From assembly GCA_019262145.1 (NCBI GenBank), contig CP076745.1:1299093-1363092 (forward strand): 64,000 nucleotides of DNA. Reading direction: 5' to 3'. Position 1 is the first letter of the stretch, and every line of letters begins with the position of its first letter. This DNA comes from Candidatus Methanogranum gryphiswaldense. Lineage in GTDB: Archaea > Thermoplasmatota > Thermoplasmata > Methanomassiliicoccales > Methanomethylophilaceae. Shown piece by piece: positions 17,291-26,117 of the stretch. The notes under the pieces were generated by a model. It did no database searches. It was not told where the DNA came from and saw nothing but the letters and a program-made list of their open reading frames with translations. Position numbers and translations under genes: made by a program.

Positions 17291-17452
17291 ATTTAATTCA
17301 TCATGAACCGCACATGATAACTTAAATCCGCACCTGCAATGCTACCTATCGCCCTGGATGTGCTTTTATTTTCCAATTTTATTTGAAAGATGACATTCCG
17401 ATATCATATGAAAACACCAAATAATTAAACAGAATGACTAGTATTAGCTGCC

Positions 17453-17827
17453 ATGAATTCGGAAATGCTGACGATCATCGCATGTGTCGCGGTCGGCGGT
17501 GCGATTGGTGCCGTATTGAGATATCTTCTCGGACACTACGTATGCAGTCCCACATTTCCATGGGGAACATTCTTGGTCAACATGATCGGATGCACCCTTT
17601 TAGCATTCCTAACATTCTCTGTAAGCGGACAGATGTCCAGCAATATGAAATTCTTTGCATTCACTGGTATATTCGGTGCATTCACCACGATGTCCACATT
17701 CACGGTCGAGACAGTGTCTCTATTCTACGACGGGGAGATGCTGAAGGCCTTCGAGAATGTTATGCTCAATGGAGGGGCATGTCTCCTGGGCGCATTTGCA
17801 GGAAGGTATCTGGCACTTTTGATATGA
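17453..17827 (+). CDS. crcB: Fluoride channel Fluc/CrcB
   Basis: 124 residues, four membrane helices. Exports fluoride as a dual-topology dimer. Conserved segments: GGAIGAVLRY, WGTFLVNMIGC and GAFTTMSTF (the STF motif that lines the pore and coordinates Na+). Only one copy is seen, which suggests a homodimer. No fluoride riboswitch consensus was found in the 190 nt upstream. It ends immediately before the convergent PhoU/TrkA-C gene (no gap). Confidence 0.93.
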   Translation: MNSEMLTIIACVAVGGAIGAVLRYLLGHYVCSPTFPWGTFLVNMIGCTLLAFLTFSVSGQMSSNMKFFAFTGIFGAFTTMSTFTVETVSLFYDGEMLKAFENVMLNGGACLLGAFAGRYLALLI

Positions 17828-18403
17828 TCAGAGTTCCCTCTCGGTCCCATCGCAAAGATTCTTGAAATAAAGGACCCCTTCTTCAGGTCCTTTGGCTATC
17901 ATGACATCCCCTGCTTTGATTACCGTTCCCCTTCCCGGTCCAAATACGTATGTCCTATCGCGCTTGAAAGCTATGACGAACATACCGCTTATCGTACTCA
18001 AACTCACGTCTCCGAAAGTCTTTCCCACCAATACGGAATCTTCAGATACCTTTCCTATCGCAATGGTAGTCTCGGACTCCTTGATGGACATCGCAAGTAC
18101 GGGATGCTCACCCAATCCTCTGAGGACCACATCCGCGATAGACCTGGCGGCCTCGGCGATACACATTATAGAGGTTTGAAGCCTTATGACCACCGCGATC
18201 TTCGCTACCTCACCAGGATCGCTCTTTCCCAATTCAATGGCTGCATCCTGGATCTTTATCGATAACTCATCGAGCGTGTCCGAAAGGAAGATCACCTCTT
18301 CAGCAATCTCTGTATTATTGTATAACAGTGAAGAATATGCCAGATCCACCATGAACTCAGATGTGTCCTTCAATTCAAGAAGCATTAACTCGAGTCTGTT
18401 CAT
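17828..18403 (-). CDS. PhoU/TrkA-C domain protein, shorter paralogue
   Basis: 191 residues. An N-terminal PhoU-like helical region (ELMLLELKDTSEFMVDLAYSSLLYN) is followed by an RCK_C/TrkA-C domain (about 110-185) that usually binds a small ligand or nucleotide. It overlaps the upstream paralogue by 4 nt (ATGA), so it is translationally coupled. It is clearly a tandem duplicate of that gene. In archaea such proteins neighbour MgtE-like permeases, as here, and probably form their cytosolic regulatory subunits (inference). Confidence 0.82.
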   Translation of the reverse strand: MNRLELMLLELKDTSEFMVDLAYSSLLYNNTEIAEEVIFLSDTLDELSIKIQDAAIELGKSDPGEVAKIAVVIRLQTSIMCIAEAARSIADVVLRGLGEHPVLAMSIKESETTIAIGKVSEDSVLVGKTFGDVSLSTISGMFVIAFKRDRTYVFGPGRGTVIKAGDVMIAKGPEEGVLYFKNLCDGTEREL

Positions 18404-19086
18404 TCGTCCTCATACTCCTCAAGATTCTCTGCTTCATCCTCTGCTTCTTCAGGTTCCTCATCCGACTCTTCCGGGAACTCCCAAGACATCACACCGTCAG
18501 CGAACTTCACAAGACGATTGTATCCGTCCTCTGTTCCGCGCACTATGATATCATCGTTCGCACGTACCTTCACTTCATCTTCAGGGTCATATGTCCAGCC
18601 CTGACGATTCTTAATAGCTATTATCTTACAGCCTGTACATGCCTCAACGGCCAACTGTCCTATTGTATATCCTACCATTCCAGAATTCGGTTTGACCTTG
18701 GTGGCACGGATCTTTTCGTCTGACTCGTACAACATTGCCGATACGAACGGACGTCTGTCCAACGGTACATCTAGAAGGTCCACTATGTCTGCCGCGGCAT
18801 CCGATATCCTGTCTGCCGCGGAAGCGACCTGCAGAAGGCCAGATAACTGCCTGGCATCCTCTTTTGTCCTTGATGATAATAGCACTTTATAACGAATTGC
18901 GAACTTGAGATTGTTCATCTCTTCCTCAAGCTCATTAACCTTATCTGCCATGCTCTCGCTGTTGTACATGAGAGACGCGTAAGCCAAATCTACAATGACT
19001 TCCGAAGTATCCTTCATTTCTGTCAAAAGTTCGCGGACGGTCATATCGACATGGTCCAGCTTTTTGAAGTCTTCAGGCTCGCTCAT
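18400..19086 (-). CDS. PhoU/TrkA-C domain protein, longer paralogue
   Basis: 228 residues with the same layout as its downstream neighbour: PhoU-like helices (ELLTEMKDTSEVIVDLAYASLMYN), then a TrkA-C domain (about 120-205) and a highly acidic Glu/Asp tail not found in the shorter copy. The TrkA-C domain in known K+ and Mg2+ systems gates transport. It is divergent from the MgtE-like transporter gene across 198 nt. A leader hairpin (19108-19133) and a G-run serving as a ribosome site precede the ATG. Confidence 0.82.
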   Translation of the reverse strand: MSEPEDFKKLDHVDMTVRELLTEMKDTSEVIVDLAYASLMYNSESMADKVNELEEEMNNLKFAIRYKVLLSSRTKEDARQLSGLLQVASAADRISDAAADIVDLLDVPLDRRPFVSAMLYESDEKIRATKVKPNSGMVGYTIGQLAVEACTGCKIIAIKNRQGWTYDPEDEVKVRANDDIIVRGTEDGYNRLVKFADGVMSWEFPEESDEEPEEAEDEAENLEEYEDE

Positions 19087-19107
19087 AGCAAGCCCCCCGC
19101 ATTACAT

Positions 19108-19133
19108 CCGGAAGAGCTACTATTGCCCTCCGG
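19108..19133 (-). promoter_or_regulatory. Leader hairpin upstream of the PhoU/TrkA-C pair
   Basis: On the minus strand CCGGAGGGC pairs with GCTC-T-TCCGG (9 bp with one bulged T) around a 7-nt loop. It ends 21 nt before the start codon, inside a leader of about 100 nt predicted from a TATA-like box near 19207-19220. It could be an attenuator or translation control element for ion sensing. No known riboswitch matches by eye. The other half of this 198-nt gap holds the promoter of the divergent transporter. Confidence 0.4.
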
Positions 19134-19284
19134 GTCATCTGAGTTGATCGACAATTTCGGTCACCTTTTCTGATTATTCTTTCAGTGAGCAATCCAACGT
19201 GTTACTTGTATATTAAAAATTTTACCAGCCTTTAAGTAATATCAATGAATTCGTCGTTTGATAATAATGTCATGAGGTGATTTT

Positions 19285-20541
19285 TTGGCGATCGTGAGTT
19301 CAATAAGCGACTTTGTTGTTCGGAACAGAACCGTGTTCATAATGGGGCTCGCTGCACTCATAATCGCCGGTACCGCTGACCTGTTCGCCGGTCTCCTCCT
19401 TGACAGCATGGAAGAGTACCTTCTCCTGATACCTGGAATGATGGTGTTGATCTACAGTGCGATCGGGATGCGCGGTAATATATTCGGCGCCATGGGGAGC
19501 CGTATCGGCACTGCGATGCACATGGGTACATTCCAGATGAATTTCAAGAAAGGCGGTGTACTCAGAGCCAACATAGAATCCGCGATGTGTCTCTCCCTCG
19601 TCCTTTCTGCGGCGATGGGAATTGTCACTTGGGTCGTAGCCAAATATTTGTTCAACGGACCGTACAGCGTTTGGGACTTCGTTTTCATCTCCTCCTTGGG
19701 TGGACTCCTTTCCGGAATGTTGGTCGTTTTATTCAACATACTCATAGCAAAGGAAGGATACAAGAAGGACTGGGATGTGGACAATATTACTGCACCCCTG
19801 ATAGCAGCCATTGGTGATATTATCACAATGCCGATGATATTCCTGTCGACAATACTATTCTTGAAAATACTGGACCTTAACACCGGAGAACAAATGGTCA
19901 TGGTATTCGCGATCATATTCATCGTGGCCGCTGTCGTGTATACGGCCAAGATCGTCCTCAGAGAATATAGTAAAAGAGATTACTCCGGAGAAACAAAAAG
20001 GATAGTCATCAATTCACTTCCTGTCCTTTTATTCTGCCTTATATTCGAAATTGGAGCGGGTATCACCATACAGAACGAAGAAGAAAAACTGTTCGAATAC
20101 TCTGTTCTCCTGATCATGCTTCCTGCGTTCCTCAATCAGGGGAATGCGCTTTCTGGAATGCTGACCTCAAGGCTCTCTTCTATGATCCATTTAGGTACTC
20201 TAAAGACGAAGGCAGTGCCTTCCAGTGATGCTCTAGAGAACTTCAACATCATGTACATATGCGCCATGCTTACTTTCCTATACATAGGTCTGATGGCCTA
20301 TTTGGCAACAATCCTCTTCTCTGGAGGATCCGACAATATGGGAATAGGTACCGCGTTGCTCATAATCTTGATCGCAGGATTCCTTGCCACGACACTTTTG
20401 AATTTCCTATCCTATTATGTTGCCATATTGGCAACCAGATTTGGTCTGGACCCCGACGACCACTGTATTCCCATCACATCTTCGATAATGGATCTGATCG
20501 GTTCCATGATTCTGGTCGGTGTGATACTATTCTTCATCTGA
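19285..20541 (+). CDS. MgtE/SLC41-like divalent cation transporter
   Basis: 418 residues of integral membrane protein in two homologous halves. Each half has the MgtE-domain pattern (GMRGNIFGAMGSRIGTAMHMG and NQGNALSGMLTSRLSSMIHLG, each with a later Asp: VDNITAPLIAAIGDI and DDHCIPITSSIMDLIGS). The halves lack the CBS and N domains of bacterial MgtE. The substrate is probably Mg2+ or another divalent cation. The start is a TTG at 19285 with GAGGTGA 4-5 nt upstream; no nearer ATG exists. The divergent PhoU/TrkA-C pair likely supplies its regulatory domains. Confidence 0.85.
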   Translation: MAIVSSISDFVVRNRTVFIMGLAALIIAGTADLFAGLLLDSMEEYLLLIPGMMVLIYSAIGMRGNIFGAMGSRIGTAMHMGTFQMNFKKGGVLRANIESAMCLSLVLSAAMGIVTWVVAKYLFNGPYSVWDFVFISSLGGLLSGMLVVLFNILIAKEGYKKDWDVDNITAPLIAAIGDIITMPMIFLSTILFLKILDLNTGEQMVMVFAIIFIVAAVVYTAKIVLREYSKRDYSGETKRIVINSLPVLLFCLIFEIGAGITIQNEEEKLFEYSVLLIMLPAFLNQGNALSGMLTSRLSSMIHLGTLKTKAVPSSDALENFNIMYICAMLTFLYIGLMAYLATILFSGGSDNMGIGTALLIILIAGFLATTLLNFLSYYVAILATRFGLDPDDHCIPITSSIMDLIGSMILVGVILFFI

Positions 20542-20597
20542 CCTCCCACTAAAAGGTTATATTACGCGGAGGCTATCGAGTGCACAGAGGTAAACCG

Positions 20598-21755
20598 ATG
20601 ATAAGCAGAGATGAAGTTTTGGCCAATCTGAATAAATACGATCTCAGAGAAGCCAAGATCGGAGTTGTGGCATCACACTCTGCCTTAGATACGTGTGACG
20701 GTGCGATTTCTGAAAAATTTCATACCGTAGCCGTGTGTGAAAAAGGAAGAGAGAGGACATTTGCGAATTATTTCAAAACCCAGAGGGATCCCTCGGGTAA
20801 CATAATCCGCGGAGTGGTCGACGAAACTATCATGGTCGACAAGTTCAAAAATATCATCCAACCACAGATCCAACAAGAGCTGATCAAAAAGAACGTTCTC
20901 TTCGTTCCCAACAGATCCTTTGTATCTTATTCAGGCATTGATGCAGTCGAAGATGATTTCAAAGTACCGATAGTAGGAAGCAGAAATCTTCTAAGGTCTG
21001 AAGAAAGAGGGGATGAGAAGGACTATTACTGGATATTAGAAAAGGCAGGAATGCCGTTCCCTAAAAAAGTATCAAGGCCCGAAGATATCGAAGACCTTAC
21101 GATCGTCAAAGTTCACCACAAGGTCAAGAAACTCGAAAGAGGATTCTTTACCGTGAAGGATTATGATCAATTCGTAGAAAAATCTACAGAACTCATAAAA
21201 CAGGGAGTCATCGAGGAAAATTTCCTAGAAGAGGCCAGAATGGAACAGTATATCATCGGTCCTGTCTTCAATCTGGACTTCTTCCGCTCACCTCTTGAAG
21301 AACACGGGGAGCAGATAGAACTACTTGGGGTCGACTGGAGATTCGAAAGCTCGCTTGACGGATACTGCAGACTTCCAGGAAAACAACAGGTCGAACTCGA
21401 GAACGACGGCATAATACCAGAATATACTGTTTGCGGTCACAATTCGGCAACCCTTAGAGAATCGTTGCTGGACAAAGCATTCGACATGGCTGAGAAATAT
21501 GTAGCGGCAACAAAAAAATACTACAACCCTGGTATAATAGGACCTTTCTGCTTACAGACATGTGTTGATAAGGACCTAAACTTCTACGTTTACGATGTTG
21601 CACCCCGCATAGGCGGAGGAACCAATGTCCACATGTCCGTCGGACATCCATATGGAAACGCACTCTGGAGGAAAGAGATGAGCACCGGAAGGAGACTTGC
21701 GATGGAGATCAGGAAGGCAATTGACGCAGAACGCGTCGAAGAAATCATTACCTGA
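20598..21755 (+). CDS. purP: Formate-dependent AICAR formyltransferase (IMP pathway)
   Basis: 385-residue archaeal ATP-grasp enzyme that formylates AICAR with free formate and ATP to give FAICAR, replacing the bacterial PurH step. Features: GVVASHSALDTCDGA at the N-terminus, the ATP-grasp core around KVHHKVKKLERGFF, and metal/phosphate residues in FYVYDVAPRIGGGTN. The ATG at 20598 is selected because AGAGGT lies 6 nt upstream; the earlier GTG at 20580 has no site. It is followed after 10 nt by a membrane-anchored protein gene. Confidence 0.93.
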   Translation: MISRDEVLANLNKYDLREAKIGVVASHSALDTCDGAISEKFHTVAVCEKGRERTFANYFKTQRDPSGNIIRGVVDETIMVDKFKNIIQPQIQQELIKKNVLFVPNRSFVSYSGIDAVEDDFKVPIVGSRNLLRSEERGDEKDYYWILEKAGMPFPKKVSRPEDIEDLTIVKVHHKVKKLERGFFTVKDYDQFVEKSTELIKQGVIEENFLEEARMEQYIIGPVFNLDFFRSPLEEHGEQIELLGVDWRFESSLDGYCRLPGKQQVELENDGIIPEYTVCGHNSATLRESLLDKAFDMAEKYVAATKKYYNPGIIGPFCLQTCVDKDLNFYVYDVAPRIGGGTNVHMSVGHPYGNALWRKEMSTGRRLAMEIRKAIDAERVEEIIT

Positions 21756-21765
21756 GGGAATTCAA

Positions 21766-22557
21766 ATGAAAACCAAAAAAATATTAGTAATCACGGCCGC
21801 AATGATGCTGACATTGGTACTGGGCTTAAGTATGGTTGACCAGGAAGAATCCGATGCTACTGTCTCAATAATAGAGGCCTATCAGGACACGATCACACCT
21901 GACGGTGGAACCATATATGTTCAATTCAACAGCACGGAAGGCGTAGACAGGGAAATAACCATCACAATCACCAACTCCAATACGGGGTCTACTGTTGGTA
22001 CAGCTACGATAACAATACCTGCAGATACGGAAAATTACAAAGCTTCAGTACATGTTAATTTGGGCGGTACTGGAGAATATAATATCAAAATAACATGTGC
22101 ACCAACATCTTATTTCGATAACAAAGAGGCGTATTACACAACAACAATTACAGTAAATGTAACAGAATCCATATGGTCCAGTTGGACCGCATATGCAGCG
22201 ATCATCATTGTGGTCATAATAATTGTAATTGCTATATTCCTACACATGCGTAACGCCCCGAAGATCAAACCAGACAAAACATTCACAGAGCTCGAATCTG
22301 AAAGAAACGATGGTAAGCCCTCCAGATCGACAGAACGTATTGCATCCTCTACCGAGAGAAAAAAATACAAATCAACGAAATCTGAAACAACGCAGGAACC
22401 CCCTGTAAAAAAGACAGAACCTGTGAAGGAAGAACCAAAGAAAGCACAGAGTTTCACAGAAATGGAAGAAAAGAAGAAAGTAGCAAAAGAGAAGAAAGAT
22501 TCCTCCGATGATACTGAATCTAAGAAGCCTAAATATGTGAGCTCTAGAAGAAAATAA
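21766..22557 (+). CDS. Membrane-anchored surface protein with charged cytosolic tail
   Basis: 263 residues, unrecognised. An N-terminal signal-like segment (KKILVITAAMMLTLVLGLS) is followed by a beta-rich, Thr-rich domain (about 30-140, Ig/CARDB-like), one transmembrane helix (about 145-166, very Ile/Val-rich) and a tail of about 95 residues rich in Lys, Glu and Ser that would lie in the cytosol. The tail resembles disordered linkers. The ATG at 21766 follows GAGGGA. It is 10 nt after purP but the functional link is unclear. A strong terminator follows. Confidence 0.6.
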   Translation: MKTKKILVITAAMMLTLVLGLSMVDQEESDATVSIIEAYQDTITPDGGTIYVQFNSTEGVDREITITITNSNTGSTVGTATITIPADTENYKASVHVNLGGTGEYNIKITCAPTSYFDNKEAYYTTTITVNVTESIWSSWTAYAAIIIVVIIIVIAIFLHMRNAPKIKPDKTFTELESERNDGKPSRSTERIASSTERKKYKSTKSETTQEPPVKKTEPVKEEPKKAQSFTEMEEKKKVAKEKKDSSDDTESKKPKYVSSRRK

Positions 22558-22566
22558 ACAATTTAT

Positions 22567-22595
22567 ACGGCCCCTTCCGAAAAGGAGGGGGCCGT
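22567..22595. terminator. Strong hairpin between convergent genes
   Basis: 12-bp stem (one G-T pair) from 22567-22578 to 22584-22595 with a 5-nt A-rich loop, in the 50-nt gap between the anchored-protein gene and the GNAT gene. Serves either direction. Confidence 0.6.
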
Positions 22596-22607
22596 TAAAT
22601 CTAAATT

Positions 22608-23105
22608 TTAAAGTTTCAAATTGGGATCTTGAAGATCGAGCAACGCGATCTCGCGCCTATCCATAAAGAATCCTGCTTTCTTATGAAGCATTATTGAGGG
22701 AGCATTGTCGGACTGTATCATACTGTGGGCTACCTGACCGCCCATCTCGCGTCCTTTTCTCAAGACCTCTCTCAGAAGTTTATATCCGATCGCATTATGA
22801 CGAACATATGGATGGACCCCCATGTTCTCGATCCAGACAAGATTGTCCACATCCGCTATGTGATGCAACATCTGAGCAAATATGAATCCATAGATCTCCC
22901 CATCTTCTTCAGCGACAAAACTTAGGCCGCTATCGAGATATGCCTTGAAATGATTCTTACTACTCGCGCCGATGTTCTCCTTCCACTGCTGAGGAAGGTC
23001 TTCCCACTTGTTCTCTAATGTCTTGGCGAAATATTCTCTGATACAGGATAGCTCTAATTCCCTGACCTTCTCGATATCTTTGAGTTTCAATGGGCGTATA
23101 TCCAT
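22608..23105 (-). CDS. GNAT-family acetyltransferase
   Basis: 165 residues with the GNAT fold: N-terminal IRPLKLKDIEKVRELE, strand 4 with WIENMGVHPYVRHNAIGYKLL (the acetyl-CoA-binding region, a variation on the Q/R-x-x-G-x-G/A motif) and the C-terminal ALLDLQ. The pyrophosphate loop is degenerate (RHNAIG). The substrate is unknown, perhaps a protein N-terminus. The ATG at 23105 is 1 nt past the argS stop, so the gene is the last of the aRF1-argS-GNAT operon. Confidence 0.8.
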   Translation of the reverse strand: MDIRPLKLKDIEKVRELELSCIREYFAKTLENKWEDLPQQWKENIGASSKNHFKAYLDSGLSFVAEEDGEIYGFIFAQMLHHIADVDNLVWIENMGVHPYVRHNAIGYKLLREVLRKGREMGGQVAHSMIQSDNAPSIMLHKKAGFFMDRREIALLDLQDPNLKL

Positions 23106-23106
23106 C

Positions 23107-24831
23107 TTACATCTCCTCTGGTGCTTCCATTCCCAGACATGATATGACATTCTTAAGAACGGTCTGTGTGCATTCGACCAAGGTCAAACGGGCATTTCTG
23201 TTATTTCCCGCAACTAGTACAGGCACTGCTGCATAGAACTGATTGAACGCCGAGGCCACCTCATGCCCGTATGCCGGAAGCATATTGATGCGCTTCTGCT
23301 CTCCTGCCACCTGGATCGCTGCCTCAAATCTTGAAAGGACCTTGATCAGTTTTATCTCATACTCGTCTGTGAGCTTGGCTGGATCGTAATCATATTCGAA
23401 ATCCCCCGCCTTTCTGAGCATACTGCATGTCCTAGCATAAACATACTGAAGATATGGTCCACTGTTCCCATCAAAATTAAGAGCATCTTCCCATTTGAAA
23501 ACGAATTGCTTCTCCGGACTCACCCTTACGATGTTGTATCTGATCGCACCAACACCGATCTGTTTTGCGATGTCTCTCATCTTTTGTTCCGAAAGATCGG
23601 AGCGTCTGCTCTTGATTTCTTCATAGGCACGCGCGACGGCCTCATCGATAAGATCGTCCAAATAGACAACGACGCCTCTTCTGGTGGACATCTTTCCCTC
23701 AGGAAGTGAAACGAATGAATAGAACATTGCCTCTGGCATCCTTTCGCATCCCAGGATCTCCAACGCGGAACACAGCTGTTTGGAACCGAGCTTCTGATCC
23801 TCACCGAGGACATCTATCACAATATCTGCCCTGCTAAACTTATCAAGATGGTACGCAAGGTCCCTGGTGGTATACAATGTGGTACCATCGGACCTCGTGA
23901 ATGTGAATTTGGTATTCTTTCCCTGCACACCGAAATCCTTGAGATCTAGGAACCAGGCTCCGTCTTCCGACTGACCGGCATATTTGGATGTCTTGAGTCT
24001 CTCGACAATTGCCCTTGCGGAACCATCCGCTATGAAATCCGATTCCCAGGTATATTTGTCAAGAGTAACATTTATGTATGCCAGTGTATCCTTCAAGCCA
24101 CCGAGCATTATCTCCGCAGTCTGTCTTACCATGGTGATGGTCTCTTGATCTCCAGCCTCGAATTTCCTCAGAAGCTCCGATATGTGCTCCTGTACTGCTG
24201 GATCTTCCTCCATCATCTTATTCGCAAGACGGTAATTTGCAACCAATTGATGGTCTGGCTTATCGCGCTCTTCTTTCTTCTCGACCTTTTCTGCAGGAAT
24301 GTTGTTCACACCCCATGCGAGTATTACCACTTGCTTACCCACGTCATTCACGTAATACTCGGTCTGTATCTCATACCCGCATCTTGCCAGACATCTTGCC
24401 AACGTATCCCCTATGATGGGATTTCTGGCCCTTCCAACATGAATGGGGCCGGTGGGATTTGTCGAAGTATGTTCGACATTGATCTTTTTACCTTTGGACG
24501 GCAGGGTGCCGTAATCGTTCCCCTTCTCCACTATGTCTTGAAGTGTAGCTTTTACCAGTACATTCTGGTCCATCATGAAATTGAGATACCCGTTCAACGC
24601 GGATATGCCTGTTATCAACCCATGCGGAACGATCGCTTCCGAGATCTTGATGGCTATATCCTTTGGAGGCATCCTCATCTCCTTGGACATGGTAAAACAG
24701 GGAACAGACAGGTCTGCCATTTCTGAGACCTCTGTTACAAATTGAATTCCTGGAAATCCCATATCTGAAAGTACTTCACTCACAGCCTCTGAGACCTCAT
24801 CGCTAAACTGATTCTGGACCTTCATATTCAT
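23107..24831 (-). CDS. argS: Arginyl-tRNA synthetase
   Basis: 574 residues, class I enzyme. HIGH-type motif HVGRARN at 131-137, KMSKS-type motif KMSTRRG in the catalytic end, an N-terminal Add-1 domain and a C-terminal DALR anticodon-binding domain (YVYARTCSMLRKA onward). Overlaps the aRF1 gene by 4 nt (ATGA), making release factor and ArgRS translationally coupled. Length and domain order are normal for archaea and bacteria. Confidence 0.96.
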   Translation of the reverse strand: MNMKVQNQFSDEVSEAVSEVLSDMGFPGIQFVTEVSEMADLSVPCFTMSKEMRMPPKDIAIKISEAIVPHGLITGISALNGYLNFMMDQNVLVKATLQDIVEKGNDYGTLPSKGKKINVEHTSTNPTGPIHVGRARNPIIGDTLARCLARCGYEIQTEYYVNDVGKQVVILAWGVNNIPAEKVEKKEERDKPDHQLVANYRLANKMMEEDPAVQEHISELLRKFEAGDQETITMVRQTAEIMLGGLKDTLAYINVTLDKYTWESDFIADGSARAIVERLKTSKYAGQSEDGAWFLDLKDFGVQGKNTKFTFTRSDGTTLYTTRDLAYHLDKFSRADIVIDVLGEDQKLGSKQLCSALEILGCERMPEAMFYSFVSLPEGKMSTRRGVVVYLDDLIDEAVARAYEEIKSRRSDLSEQKMRDIAKQIGVGAIRYNIVRVSPEKQFVFKWEDALNFDGNSGPYLQYVYARTCSMLRKAGDFEYDYDPAKLTDEYEIKLIKVLSRFEAAIQVAGEQKRINMLPAYGHEVASAFNQFYAAVPVLVAGNNRNARLTLVECTQTVLKNVISCLGMEAPEEM

Positions 24832-26063
24832 GCCACCTTGTACCTTAGAAGTGCAGCTACACCGCCGAACGCCTTAAGGAGCATATCTCCCTCTTCCGAA
24901 TCTCCGGAGATCAACTGTAAACGTGCATTGAATGAATCTGCGATCTCAAAGAAGTTGTCAATGAGATCTTCCGAATTGGTTATCTTGACAAGCTGTTGGC
25001 ACTCTGGACAGACAATGGACTCGTCCGTATTGGCCACGGTCATTACATGAGTGTGCCCGTTAGAACAGACCACCGTCACGCGACTTTTCTTGAGGGTCTC
25101 GGATATCAGCAGTACATCCACAGCACCCAGTTCTGCAGCGGCCCTTACCTCAGCCTCTCCGTATGCGGAAAGGCCCCCGTCTTGTTTCCTGATCTCTCTA
25201 AAGAGTCTCTGCATGTAATCTTTCTCTATTGTAAGTTGCATGTCCTGTATTGCATCCTGCGCATCATCCACAAGTTCCTTGAGTCCTGATTCGTCGGTAT
25301 ATCCTGTATCGAATAGGGGACTTACGACCTTTTTCTGAAGTTCGTGATGAAGATAATTCTCTTTAACAAAGAAATCCTTTGTAGCGCCTGGCCCTCCAAC
25401 TAGGATGCCTTGCATCTCCAATATGCTGTCAAGGAAAACAGTGGTCGCATTGTCCGCAACCTTCTTGTAGAATTCGTGAGCCGCGATCTCGATCAATCTT
25501 TCAAAACGGACGGACGACTGACCTCCTTGGTGATGCTTTGATGGAACTAATGAATCGAAATGCTTCAATACAGTTATCTTGCTGCCCGAAAGCATACCTA
25601 TCGTGGCCTCTTTCCTGTCGATAACAATGAGACCGTAGTATTTTTTATCTAAAAGCATACTCTCTAGAGGTTCAGTAAAGAATGTTGAGTCACATCTGTA
25701 AAGGAATGCCGTTATCGCCTCTGGGGGTTCTATTACGTATTGGACCATCTTTGTCTGGTCACCTGCGCGAGGTACTTCTCCGCAGAATATGACGACACCA
25801 TTCGCAGGTGCAGCTTTGTATGTCTTCAAACGTGACATAATGGAGTCTATCGCTCCTGTCACATTCTTCAAGGTTGTCTTTGATTTTATATTGGACGCCT
25901 GGGACTGCTCTTCCCTCAAATAGGCCATTACATCGGATATCAATTTGGTCTGTGGGACATAAACAGAAATCAGCTCTGTTCCCCTTCCCTTATAATCTGT
26001 GATCTCCTGCATTGCCTTCTTGAAGTCGTATCGTGCTCTATCCACAGTATTTGTTTCGCCCAT
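24828..26063 (-). CDS. prf1: Peptide chain release factor aRF1
   Basis: 411 residues. Recognises stop codons and triggers peptide release. NIKS motif at 58-61 in the stop-codon reading domain; GGQ at 180-182 in HHQGGQSSVRF. A C-terminal zinc-like mini-domain carries Cys residues in CSNGH and CPEC. The start is the ATG at 26063 with GGTGA 5 nt upstream; upstream TTG/GTG codons would hide that site. In a genome that avoids TAG stops, its residues near NIKS and the YxCxxxF region are worth comparing with pyrrolysine-using archaea. Confidence 0.96.
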   Translation of the reverse strand: MGETNTVDRARYDFKKAMQEITDYKGRGTELISVYVPQTKLISDVMAYLREEQSQASNIKSKTTLKNVTGAIDSIMSRLKTYKAAPANGVVIFCGEVPRAGDQTKMVQYVIEPPEAITAFLYRCDSTFFTEPLESMLLDKKYYGLIVIDRKEATIGMLSGSKITVLKHFDSLVPSKHHQGGQSSVRFERLIEIAAHEFYKKVADNATTVFLDSILEMQGILVGGPGATKDFFVKENYLHHELQKKVVSPLFDTGYTDESGLKELVDDAQDAIQDMQLTIEKDYMQRLFREIRKQDGGLSAYGEAEVRAAAELGAVDVLLISETLKKSRVTVVCSNGHTHVMTVANTDESIVCPECQQLVKITNSEDLIDNFFEIADSFNARLQLISGDSEEGDMLLKAFGGVAALLRYKVA

Positions 26064-26117
26064 TTGGCTCACCAATATATTTATCTAAATTGCGCATATG
26101 TATTAAATGTATTGTAT

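Noticed and set aside
17262-17452. Fluoride riboswitch before crcB
   Set aside because: The expected GGNGAUG...CCUUU and later pseudoknot segments are not present in the 190 nt upstream.
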